A stretch of DNA of 5,887 bases from Lachnospiraceae bacterium (GCA_009774535.1 VSNY01000212.1:1-5887); one strand, 5' to 3'. Positions 1 to 5,826 are shown, numbered from the stretch's first letter. Notes: generated by a model from the sequence alone, not told the origin. Numbers and translations are program-made.

Positions 1-45
1 TAAAAGTGCAAAGGCATCTATTGGTATCTTCCAATAGACGCCTTT
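1..45 (-). terminator. Rho-independent terminator downstream of the 188-residue gene
   Basis: The arms at 10-24 and 31-45 form a 15-bp stem around a six-base loop. Read as minus-strand RNA the stem is fully paired, because position 39/16 becomes a G-U wobble. Read as plus-strand RNA the same position is an A-C mismatch. This asymmetry favours termination of minus-strand transcripts arriving from the 188-residue gene about 100 bases upstream. The tail after the minus-strand stem (GCACTTTTA) is only moderately U-rich, so termination may be partial. A plus-strand role for a convergent transcript cannot be excluded. Confidence 0.7.
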
Positions 46-152
46 ATTTCTAAACTACCCTCTATATATTCTCTACCCGCAAAATCCCTTCGTCTTTTCT
101 TTTAGTAATATGCCTGTTGATTCCCTTTAACGTATTTACTTTGTTGGTAATC

Positions 153-719
153 CTACTTATCCAGAAAATCCCAGAACTGCTTATAATCCAGATAGCCATT
201 TAAGTTGCCCGCACGAAACTGCATCTGCATGATCCCCTTAACAATATCCATCCAGTTTCCCTTATCAAACAAACTGCCGCCGCCCTTTTCGCTGTCATGG
301 TTGGCCTTCGCTCCCATAAATGCTTTCTGTGCGGTCGGGCATTTGCCGCTGGCAGTCAGATGGCTGGAATATGCGAACATATCAATCTCATCACAGTTGT
401 TGGGGTCAACCTTTGAAATGTCAACCATCCTTTCCATCACGTTTCCTGCCGCATCATATGCCTTCACTTTATACACCGGGTTTGCCGGGTCAAAATCCTT
501 TGTCTTATACACGGTGACAGAACTGTCATGGTCTCCCATTGAACCAATTGCCTCTCCATCCTCCGGGTTTGATATGTACAGCGTGATACCATTGCTCTGC
601 GTATTTCTGACATTGCCCATCTGCCCCGCAAAACTGCTTCCCGCCGTGTTCCTCTGTGCCCTTCTCGTTTCATACCCTGTCACCGGGTATCCTGCTGTTC
701 CTATTCCGTTTACATTCAT
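153..719 (-). CDS. Uncharacterised 188-residue soluble protein
   Basis: I do not recognise a named family. The product has no signal peptide and no membrane helix. Residues 1-45 are rich in Gly, Asn, Ser and Thr and begin MNVNGIGTAGYPVTGYETRR, which looks disordered. Residues 45-100 alternate polar and hydrophobic residues (TLYIS, SVTVYKTKDF, VYKVKAYDAAGNV), which suggests a small beta-rich domain. Residues 101-145 hold two cysteines (C109, C127) and an acidic patch. The C-terminus (153-188) is aromatic and amphipathic (NWMDIVKGIMQMQF, DYKQFWDFLD). The start is the only ATG that gives this N-terminus. Its ribosome binding site is poor: a GAGAAA precedes the ATG, and GGCGG lies about 13 bases upstream. 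I found no convincing promoter and no terminator between it and permease 2, so weak read-through expression is possible. A stand-alone lineage-specific protein is equally likely. Confidence 0.8.
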   Translation of the reverse strand: MNVNGIGTAGYPVTGYETRRAQRNTAGSSFAGQMGNVRNTQSNGITLYISNPEDGEAIGSMGDHDSSVTVYKTKDFDPANPVYKVKAYDAAGNVMERMVDISKVDPNNCDEIDMFAYSSHLTASGKCPTAQKAFMGAKANHDSEKGGGSLFDKGNWMDIVKGIMQMQFRAGNLNGYLDYKQFWDFLDK

Positions 720-737
720 TTTCTCAAAAGCCGCCGT

Positions 738-821
738 CTAAAGCATATAATCTGCTCTAATGGCCCCTTTGCCTCTTGCGCGATCAAACAACTCCTTTGA
801 CTGCGGCTTATTATGAACCAT
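738..821 (-). CDS. Possible 27-residue ORF abutting permease 2 (coding status uncertain)
   Basis: The stop TAA of permease 2 (824-822) is followed with no gap by an ATG (821-819) that opens 27 codons ending in TAG at 740-738. The peptide begins MVHNKPQSKELFDRARGKG and ends AIRADYML. It is very basic and hydrophilic, with no membrane segment. The TAAATG junction would suit translational re-initiation, and no strong ribosome binding site stands in front of it. It is in the same frame as the 188-residue gene, separated by the TAG and six sense codons. It could be a real micro-protein of the exporter operon, the remnant of a longer decayed gene, or chance. A 7-bp inverted repeat (728-734 with 803-809) surrounds most of it. 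Confidence 0.35.
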   Translation of the reverse strand: MVHNKPQSKELFDRARGKGAIRADYML

Positions 822-1832
822 TTATGCGTTTTTCCTCTGATGTACGGAAAGGCCAATATATAACAGGAACCATCCAATGCAATGAGCTAAGAGAATAAAA
901 ATATCCTTTACTGCTGCTGTCCCGTTGCCTGTTGATAAGTCCATAATACCCTCGAATGTTGCCTGCGAGGGGACAAGGTAGCAAACTGCGGAAAGAAGCG
1001 GCTGACTTATTCCCACAAGAAAGCTCAAGATTGGTACAGCCATAAATAGCAACATAACGATTTTGATATAAACCACGCCGACCATCAGCCCATTGGAAGC
1101 TCTGCCAATGAATAAGCCTATCAATGCTGCCACAAATGCGGAAAGCACAATAAGCACCAGCATGAGCGCTGCATTTTGCAGAGAAAGCCGGAAGCAGATA
1201 CAAACCGTAATAATGGAGGATAAGCACCCGCAGATAAATCCAACAAAGAGCTTTTGCATGATATATTGGCTACGGGTCATTGGCAAAATCTCGTTGATAA
1301 ACGCAACGCCGTCCTCCTTTTCAGAAATCATGTTCATTGCGTTAAAGGTGCATCCCATAAACATAGCGACAATCAATGTAACAGCAATGAACATATCTTG
1401 AAATCCAGCCATCACATTGGGGCGCTCTAAAACGTGAACCTTTGTCTGTCCTGCGGCATTTCGCTGTTCGTATAGGTCAGGGAGCGTGTCAGCGGTTTGG
1501 CGAAATATATCCAACTCGTCGCCGGAAAGAATTGTTTTGATGCTGCTTCCATCAGCCTCCACACCGATTAGATTGGTAGACGGCTCTTTGATTGCGTCCG
1601 TCAGTTCTTCCATCGTCGGATAAGCTGTCACCGGGCCATAGCGTTCCAGCCATGTAACGGTTTGTGTCGGCAAATCGCCTTTCAGAACCCCAAAATGCAT
1701 CTCGCCCAACGTAGAAAAGTCGATTGCACCGACAAAGTTCAAAGCTACCGCAACGACAATGGGTAAAAGAAAGGTCATCAGGCAAAACTTGTCATGCAAC
1801 ACGCTTTTCAGTTGGTAGCGTAAACCTTTCAT
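822..1832 (-). CDS. ABC-2 type exporter permease 2, 336 residues
   Basis: This is the second membrane subunit of the exporter encoded in this operon, acting in the cytoplasmic membrane with the ATPase at 2830-3678. Six hydrophobic segments are visible at about residues 17-36, 147-168, 195-213, 221-243, 251-274 and 309-330. A large extracytoplasmic loop of about 110 residues separates helices 1 and 2. After helix 2 comes the cytoplasmic stretch SEKEDGVAFINEILPMTRSQ (170-189), which is the ABC-2 signature region (EKE...G...LP.TR) that docks on the ATPase. An open frame continues upstream to 1910, but I chose the ATG at 1832. It lies 2 bases after the permease 1 stop and has GGGAGG seven bases ahead. 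Together with permease 1 it should form a heterodimeric pore. The substrate is unknown; related three-gene sets are often drug or antimicrobial exporters. Confidence 0.92.
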   Translation of the reverse strand: MKGLRYQLKSVLHDKFCLMTFLLPIVVAVALNFVGAIDFSTLGEMHFGVLKGDLPTQTVTWLERYGPVTAYPTMEELTDAIKEPSTNLIGVEADGSSIKTILSGDELDIFRQTADTLPDLYEQRNAAGQTKVHVLERPNVMAGFQDMFIAVTLIVAMFMGCTFNAMNMISEKEDGVAFINEILPMTRSQYIMQKLFVGFICGCLSSIITVCICFRLSLQNAALMLVLIVLSAFVAALIGLFIGRASNGLMVGVVYIKIVMLLFMAVPILSFLVGISQPLLSAVCYLVPSQATFEGIMDLSTGNGTAAVKDIFILLAHCIGWFLLYIGLSVHQRKNA

Positions 1833-1834
1833 AT

Positions 1835-2830
1835 TCAGCCCTCCCTTCCCATTTCTCTGCGGAACACACGCTGTACGCCTGCGAATAATACCACGATTGC
1901 AGCCAGACACCCCAAATAATAGGCAAGGCTATTCGAGGGATTTCCAAAGTAAGCGTTTTTCAGGCCCATATAAATATGATAAAATGGATGAAAGTAAATC
2001 CAATCTAACTTTACCGCCGTATTTGCAGCCAAAAACACAGGGGTTGCAACAAAAATGGCAATCAGAAGATAGGCCAGTGTAAACTGTCGGAAGTCTTTTA
2101 GAAGCAGGGCGCAAATCAGTCCGGTCAAGGCCATAATCAAGGACAGAAGTGCCGTTTGAAGCAACACCGCAGGCAATATAGAGGCGGTATCTAAAACTCC
2201 AACATTCAGCACGGTAAGCAGTATTGCAAAGACCAGATCGGACAGCAGAAAGATTGCCAGTTTGGACAGGATAAACAGATTTTTTCGCAAAGGCAAAATG
2301 GCATGAACACGGATAACACCCATACTTTTTTCCTTGAACAGCACAGCGGCAATCCCTAAAAATCCAACAGCGGCAATTTCAAAAAACAGCAGTTCACAGG
2401 TGATCTCTTTCCTTGCCTTTTGCTCCGGCGTATTGGAGCCAATCACCTCGGCGCTGTAATGCCCTGACGGTTGCAGGAGAGAAAGCGCGTAGTCGGCCCG
2501 GTGACGGTCAGCATTTTCTGTTCCCTCATAGAATACAAGCTGTGGCTCTCCGGCGCTGGCATCAATGCCGACACCATTTGTATCATCAAGCAAAACTGCG
2601 TCAAGTGCCTCTTTTGAAGAAACTTGCTGAACCAGCGTGGAAACCGTTGTCTGTGTTCCTGCCGGGTCATACAGGTACACGTTGTATAGACTGGCATCCA
2701 TGAATTTGATATATCCAAAGTTCACATACAGAGTGTAAAGAGCCAAAAAGCCCAACGACATGAGGAAGAATTTCCCGGAAACCATCATCCGGCAATCCTT
2801 TTTGAACAGGGAACAAAGACTTTTCCACAT
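1835..2830 (-). CDS. ABC-2 type exporter permease 1, 331 residues
   Basis: This is the first of two dissimilar ABC-2 membrane subunits. Hydrophobic segments lie at about residues 19-38, 145-165, 186-212, 216-244, 250-270 and 300-319. A long polar extracytoplasmic loop (about 40-143) follows helix 1, as in permease 2. The segment FKEKSMGVIRVHAILPLRKN (165-184) after helix 2 is the equivalent of the EKE...G...LP..R coupling motif. The ATG at 2830 shares one base with the ATPase stop (TGATG), and an AGGGGG lies eight bases ahead of it. A TTG at 2833 is a possible but less likely start that adds one residue. Shared topology with little visible sequence identity to permease 2 suggests an old duplication and a heterodimer. 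Overlapping junctions imply co-translation with the ATPase. Confidence 0.92.
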   Translation of the reverse strand: MWKSLCSLFKKDCRMMVSGKFFLMSLGFLALYTLYVNFGYIKFMDASLYNVYLYDPAGTQTTVSTLVQQVSSKEALDAVLLDDTNGVGIDASAGEPQLVFYEGTENADRHRADYALSLLQPSGHYSAEVIGSNTPEQKARKEITCELLFFEIAAVGFLGIAAVLFKEKSMGVIRVHAILPLRKNLFILSKLAIFLLSDLVFAILLTVLNVGVLDTASILPAVLLQTALLSLIMALTGLICALLLKDFRQFTLAYLLIAIFVATPVFLAANTAVKLDWIYFHPFYHIYMGLKNAYFGNPSNSLAYYLGCLAAIVVLFAGVQRVFRREMGREG

Positions 2831-3678
2831 CAAGACAGCCCCCTTCCCGTATATTGGATAAACATATCCTCCAATGTCGGTTCCTGTGAATGGATACTGA
2901 TGATCTCGTCATGCACAAAAGGAATACCTGCTTCTAATTCCGGGGCCTCAATCGTCTTTTCTTCCCGCCTCCCCTGATACAGATAGTCGATCACGACGCG
3001 GTGATTGCTGTTGCGCTCTTTCAAGTTTTTTGGAGTGTCCAGCGCCTTGATCTCGCCGTCCGCGATAAATGCCACCCGATCACAGAGCAGGTCGGCATCC
3101 AGCATATTGTGGGTAGTCAAAAATACCGTTGTGCCTTTTTTACGTTCTTCCTCAATGATCTTACGGAACAGAACAGCGCCGGACGGGTCAAGCCCGCTGG
3201 TCGGTTCATCCAGAAACAGCAACTTGGGATTGCTGATTAGTGCCCGCGCCATGCTTGCCCTCTGCCGCATACCCTTTGAGTAGGACGAAACCGACTTTTT
3301 CAAAAAGTCCGGCTTAAATTCCAATTCCTCCAATACTTCCTCAATACTGCGTATCTGCTCTTTCGGATAGAACGAAGAAAAATATTTGAGATTGTCAACG
3401 GCGCTCAAATTGGCATACAGATAGGGAAACTCAAATAAGACGCCGATCTTTTGAAAAAACTCCTGCGTGTGTGCCGCAGAAATATCCTGCCCGAACAGCG
3501 ACACCTTGCCGCCGTGTCCTTTCAAAATCCCGGTCAGTATTTTTTGGGTCGTTGATTTCCCGGAGCCATTCGGCCCCAGGAAGCCAAAGATTTCCCCATC
3601 TTCCACAGTGAAGTTCAGGCCGTGCAGCGCCTGTTTGTCTTTGCCGTAGGAGAACGTCAAATCCTTTACTTCAATCAT
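2830..3678 (-). CDS. ABC transporter ATP-binding protein, 282 residues
   Basis: This cytoplasmic ATPase powers the ABC-2 exporter formed by the two permeases downstream. All core motifs are present: Walker A GPNGSGKST (35-43), signature SYSKGMRQR (132-140), Walker B LLFLDEP (153-159), D-loop SGLDP (161-165) and H-loop TTH (188-190). At the Q-loop (IGVLFEFPYLY, 78-88) the usual glutamine position appears to be glutamate E83, a variant often seen in drug-export type ABC-2 ATPases. Residues 225-280 form a C-terminal extension ending SQEPTLEDMFIQYTGRG, typical of this subfamily. Length is normal. The ATG at 3678 overlaps the stop of the 51-residue membrane protein as ATGA, with GGGG nine bases upstream inside that gene. 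One ATPase with two different permeases implies an ATPase homodimer under a permease heterodimer. Confidence 0.96.
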   Translation of the reverse strand: MIEVKDLTFSYGKDKQALHGLNFTVEDGEIFGFLGPNGSGKSTTQKILTGILKGHGGKVSLFGQDISAAHTQEFFQKIGVLFEFPYLYANLSAVDNLKYFSSFYPKEQIRSIEEVLEELEFKPDFLKKSVSSYSKGMRQRASMARALISNPKLLFLDEPTSGLDPSGAVLFRKIIEEERKKGTTVFLTTHNMLDADLLCDRVAFIADGEIKALDTPKNLKERNSNHRVVIDYLYQGRREEKTIEAPELEAGIPFVHDEIISIHSQEPTLEDMFIQYTGRGLS

Positions 3679-3830
3679 TCATCATCACCCCATTTCCCGT
3701 GCTGCTCCTTTTTCTTCTCCTGCTCCCGCTTGCTCCACCACTTCATAAACTTAATCTTGAACGGGATAGAGATCGCCAGCACCGCCACGATCACCAGCCA
3801 CCAGTACCATTCCAAACCTAAAAACGTCAT
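3675..3830 (-). CDS. Small single-pass membrane protein, 51 residues, first gene of the exporter operon
   Basis: This short gene has an excellent ribosome binding site: AAAGGAGG ends eight bases before the ATG at 3830. Its TGA stop overlaps the ATPase start as ATGA. The product begins MTFLGLEWYWWLVIVAVLAI; one membrane helix spans about residues 8-24 and is capped by a W8-Y9-W10-W11 aromatic belt. A very basic tail follows (KIKFMKWWSKREQEKKKEQH, 25-44) and ends in the acidic DDE. By the positive-inside rule the tail is cytoplasmic and the N-terminus outside. I do not recognise the family. Placement as the first gene after the putative regulator-binding repeats, directly coupled to the ATPase, suggests an accessory or regulatory subunit of the exporter, or a link between exporter and kinase. 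That role is inference. Confidence 0.85.
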   Translation of the reverse strand: MTFLGLEWYWWLVIVAVLAISIPFKIKFMKWWSKREQEKKKEQHGKWGDDE

Positions 3831-3852
3831 AAAAATTACCTCCTTTGTCTGT

Positions 3853-3869
3853 GAGGACTGACCGTCCTC
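3853..3869 (-). promoter_or_regulatory. Small hairpin in the 5' leader of the exporter operon
   Basis: GAGGAC (3853-3858) and GTCCTC (3864-3869) form a 6-bp stem with a five-base loop in the leader, just ahead of the AAAGGAGG ribosome binding site of the small membrane gene. A competing stem CCTC/GAGG (3866-3869 with 3875-3878 region) shares bases with it. An ACCTC near 3876-3880 on the minus strand could pair with the GAGGT of the ribosome binding site. These pairings are short, so a regulatory role is only possible. Confidence 0.3.
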
Positions 3870-3882
3870 TTGTTGAGGTAAA

Positions 3883-3888
3883 TTTATG
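3883..3888 (-). promoter_or_regulatory. Probable -10 element of the exporter operon promoter
   Basis: CATAAA on the minus strand (4 of 6 matches to TATAAT) begins five bases after the four-repeat array. At a 17-base spacing the -35 position would read TCACAC, which does not resemble TTGACA and lies inside repeat 2. A good -10 with no -35, overlapped by activator repeats, is the usual layout of PhoB/OmpR-activated promoters. The start site would be near 3876, giving a leader of about 46 bases. Confidence 0.45.
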
Positions 3889-3893
3889 AAAAT

Positions 3894-3937
3894 GCGGTGA
3901 AGTCGGTGTGAGGCTGGTGTGAAATTGGCGTGAAATC
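3894..3937 (-). promoter_or_regulatory. Four tandem 11-base direct repeats, probable response-regulator binding site
   Basis: On the plus strand the units are GCGGTGAAGTC (3894-3904), GGTGTGAGGCT (3905-3915), GGTGTGAAATT (3916-3926) and GGCGTGAAATC (3927-3937). The invariant GTGA core falls at 3897, 3908, 3919 and 3930, a period of exactly 11 bases. On the coding strand the unit reads RAYYTCACRCC. OmpR/PhoB-family regulators are known to bind tandem 11-base direct repeats head to tail, one helical turn apart. The array lies between the terminator of the regulator-kinase unit and the -10 of the exporter operon. The inferred ligand is the response regulator at 5070-5744, probably as two dimers. 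Confidence 0.75.
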
Positions 3938-3940
3938 TTC

Positions 3941-3977
3941 AAAATAAAACAGCTCTGCCTTTGAGTAAAGGCAGAGC
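3941..3977 (-). terminator. Rho-independent terminator after the histidine kinase
   Basis: GCTCTGCCTTT (3952-3962) and AAAGGCAGAGC (3967-3977) form a perfect 11-bp stem with a four-base GAGT loop. On the minus strand it is followed by the U-rich tail TGTTTTATTTT (3951-3941). It lies about 20 bases past the kinase stop and separates the regulator-kinase transcript from the exporter operon, so the exporter needs its own promoter. Confidence 0.92.
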
Positions 3978-3996
3978 CATTTATAGAAAACACGGT

Positions 3997-5073
3997 TTAA
4001 CTGACGGATGGAATAGAAAAATAAAACTCCACGCCATCGGAACAGTTTTTTACGCCGAAGTCCAGTTCCTGCATGGACAGAACTTGTGCGACGATGGCAA
4101 GCCCCAGCCCGGAACCGCTGTATTTGGAATTGCTGTCCCGGTAGAATTTCGTCCAGATTTTTGACAAGTTCTCCTGTGGAATTGTGGGGCCTTGATTGTA
4201 GATGGAAAAATGTAATGCGCCCTGTTGTTCCCGCAGGGATAGTTTTAAGACACCTCCCGGCTGGACATTTTTCTTTGCGTTGACGATCAAGTTATCTAAA
4301 ACTTGTTCCATGCGGGCCTTATCCGTATCAATATATACCTTGTGTTCGGGTAGTTCATATTGCAATGTAAAATTGGCGTCCGGCACGTCGATCAACAGCC
4401 GCCCGGCAACAGTTTCAAGAAATTCCACAAAATCAAATCGTTCCGGGACAAGCTGGGTAGCGCCAGTTTCCAACGCGGATAAATCTAATAGCGTTGTGAT
4501 TAGCCCACTCATTCGTTCCGTTTCGGTGATGATGATTTCCGAATACTTCTGTTTTTTTGCCTCGTCGGTTTCGTCCTGCAATCCCTCGGCATAGGCGCGG
4601 ATCACGCCCAGCGGAGTTTTCATTTCATGGGAAAGCTGGTCTACCAACTCTTTGCGCTCGGCCAGCAGCCGCCGCTCCTGCTCCACATCTTTTTCAAGCC
4701 GTGTATTTGCCGCTTCCAGTCTGGCAAGGGCCTGTTGAAGATTATCAGCCATCGTATTGAGGCTTACGGCTAATTCTCCAAATTCGTCATTGGTCATAAT
4801 GGCACATGGAGCGGAAAAGTCCAGTTTTGCCATCTTCCGGGCCGTTTGATTGAGTTTTGAAATGGGTTTTGAAATAAAGTGCCCCATTAAAAAATCGACA
4901 ACAAGGACAATGACAATGACAAAAGCGAACCAAAGGGCAAGTGAAATATCAGGCTCAATTTCCAACTTGGTCGAAAGGATGTATGAAAGGATAAGCAGAA
5001 TACCAGCTAACTTAGAAACCATCAATATCTTTTTACGGACGGTACGGAACGTAAAATTATCCTTTATTTTCAT
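3997..5073 (-). CDS. Sensor histidine kinase with a minimal extracytoplasmic loop, 358 residues
   Basis: This membrane-bound kinase autophosphorylates on a histidine and passes the phosphate to the partner regulator encoded just upstream. Helices span about residues 15-34 and 43-64, joined by only about nine residues (TKLEIEPDI), so there is no sensor domain outside the membrane. A HAMP linker (about 62-115) and a coiled coil (about 105-140) follow. The HisKA motif is QLSHEMKTPL with H149 as the phospho-acceptor. The ATPase domain shows the N-box NLIVNAKKN (261-269) and the G2 box GSGLGLAIV (320-328). The G1 box reads YNQGPTIP (292-299), with Asn for the usual Asp and Thr for the second Gly, a variant met in VanS-like kinases. 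The ATG overlaps the regulator stop (ATGA), with GAGG seven bases ahead. The signal is unknown and may be sensed within the membrane or through a partner protein. Confidence 0.95.
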   Translation of the reverse strand: MKIKDNFTFRTVRKKILMVSKLAGILLILSYILSTKLEIEPDISLALWFAFVIVIVLVVDFLMGHFISKPISKLNQTARKMAKLDFSAPCAIMTNDEFGELAVSLNTMADNLQQALARLEAANTRLEKDVEQERRLLAERKELVDQLSHEMKTPLGVIRAYAEGLQDETDEAKKQKYSEIIITETERMSGLITTLLDLSALETGATQLVPERFDFVEFLETVAGRLLIDVPDANFTLQYELPEHKVYIDTDKARMEQVLDNLIVNAKKNVQPGGVLKLSLREQQGALHFSIYNQGPTIPQENLSKIWTKFYRDSNSKYSGSGLGLAIVAQVLSMQELDFGVKNCSDGVEFYFSIPSVS

Positions 5074-5744
5074 ACTGTTACCTCGAATTTATAGCCGGAG
5101 CGAATGAGAGTGACAATGTGTTTTCCCTCGTCGCCTAATTTCTGCCGCAGGGTTTTGATATGAGTGTCTACCGTCCGGGTAGTTCCCTCAAAGTCATAGC
5201 CCCAAATCCTGTTCAGCAGTTGGTCACGGGTGAAAATCTGTCCGGGATTTACCATGAAGAAATACAACAGTTCGTATTCCTTATGGGTGAGCGTGATTTC
5301 CTGCCCGTCTATAAATACTTTGTGAGAGGACGGCACTACTGTTATTTTCCCGAAGCTCAATGCGTCCAACGGAACGGAGGAAGAACGGCGAAGCAGGGCG
5401 TTTGCCTTTGCAAGCAGCACCTTGGGGCTGAAAGGTTTTGTCATGTAGTCATCGACTCCATACTCATAGCCTTTTAATTTATCGTCCTCGCCGCCCTTGG
5501 CGGTCAGCATGATAATAGGCATATTACTCATTTCCCGCGCCATTTTGCAGACGGAAAAGCCGTCCAGATGGGGCATCATCACGTCCAGTATCATTAAATC
5601 CATCGGATTATTTTTCAATACCATTAAAGCGTCCACGCCATCGTCAGCGGTGAAGCAGGTATGTCCGCCCCGCTGCATATACTCAACAATGATGTCCTGC
5701 ATATTCTTTTCATCTTCCACAATTAAGATATTTGCCACATTCAT
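5070..5744 (-). CDS. OmpR/PhoB-family response regulator, 224 residues
   Basis: This is a DNA-binding transcription regulator controlled by phosphorylation. The receiver domain (about 5-118) has the acidic pocket E10-D11-E12, the phospho-acceptor D54 in MILDVMMP, the switch T81 and the conserved K103 in MTKPF. The winged-helix effector domain (about 128-222) ends with the typical TRTVDTHIKTLRQKLG recognition-helix region (189-204) and the IRSGYKFEV wing. Length is standard. I use the ATG at 5744, which has AAGGA eight bases ahead. A GTG at 5738 is a serious alternative: GAGGTGAT precedes it at good spacing and it would give MANILIVEDE. A GTG at 5747 is also in frame. The stop overlaps the kinase start. 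Its likely target is the four-repeat array at 3894-3937. It resembles regulators of drug- or peptide-responsive exporters, but the inducer cannot be read. Confidence 0.96.
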   Translation of the reverse strand: MNVANILIVEDEKNMQDIIVEYMQRGGHTCFTADDGVDALMVLKNNPMDLMILDVMMPHLDGFSVCKMAREMSNMPIIMLTAKGGEDDKLKGYEYGVDDYMTKPFSPKVLLAKANALLRRSSSVPLDALSFGKITVVPSSHKVFIDGQEITLTHKEYELLYFFMVNPGQIFTRDQLLNRIWGYDFEGTTRTVDTHIKTLRQKLGDEGKHIVTLIRSGYKFEVTV

Positions 5745-5768
5745 CACCTCAATCCTTTACATAAAATC

Positions 5769-5797
5769 ATTATAATTAAAAACCGCAAACTTTGCAA
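5769..5797 (-). promoter_or_regulatory. SigA-type promoter of the regulator-kinase unit
   Basis: On the minus strand TTGCAA (5797-5792) and a perfect TATAAT (5774-5769) are separated by exactly 17 bases. The start site would be near 5762, leaving a leader of only about 20 bases before the regulator. An 11-base palindrome, GCAAA-C-TTTGC (5785-5795), overlaps the -35 box and could hold an operator. The good match to consensus suggests steady basal expression, unlike the exporter promoter, which lacks a -35. Confidence 0.8.
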
Positions 5798-5808
5798 TCA
5801 TCTTAATT

Positions 5809-5826
5809 GCGAAACAGAGATTTCGC
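5809..5826. repeat. Inverted repeat upstream of the regulator promoter
   Basis: GCGAAA (5809-5814) and TTTCGC (5821-5826) are perfect inverted arms around a six-base spacer, lying 12 bases upstream of the -35 box. It could be a protein-binding site or a weak terminator for something outside the window; the T-run after it on the plus strand is only four bases. The rest of the leader out to 5887 is AT-rich, and I see no gene in it. Confidence 0.4.

Noticed and set aside
205..741. A 178-codon plus-strand open frame
   Set aside because: It is antisense to the 188-residue gene almost end to end, has no ribosome binding site, and its translation is an irregular Pro/Ser/Leu mix typical of a shadow frame.
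728..809. A terminator or mobile-element ends between permease 2 and the 188-residue gene
   Set aside because: The 7-bp arms AAGCCGC/GCGGCTT are 68 bases apart with no U-tract, no target duplication and no transposase, so they support neither reading.
1833..1910. A 26-residue N-terminal extension of permease 2
   Set aside because: It would overlap permease 1 by 76 bases, is Arg/Gly-rich and unlike an ABC-2 N-terminus, and the ATG at 1832 has a well-placed GGGAGG.
822..3678. A BceAB-type bacitracin/peptide resistance transporter
   Set aside because: BceB is one large permease of about ten helices with a big extracellular domain. Here there are two six-helix ABC-2 permeases with EKE...LP..R motifs.
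3894..3937. A minimal CRISPR array
   Set aside because: The 11-base units are contiguous with no spacers and much shorter than CRISPR repeats; the helical-turn period fits a regulator binding site.
4202..4594. A 130-codon plus-strand frame inside the kinase
   Set aside because: It lies opposite the conserved HisKA and ATPase regions of the kinase, whose motifs are intact. The other plus-strand frames across the exporter and regulator genes are rejected for the same reason.
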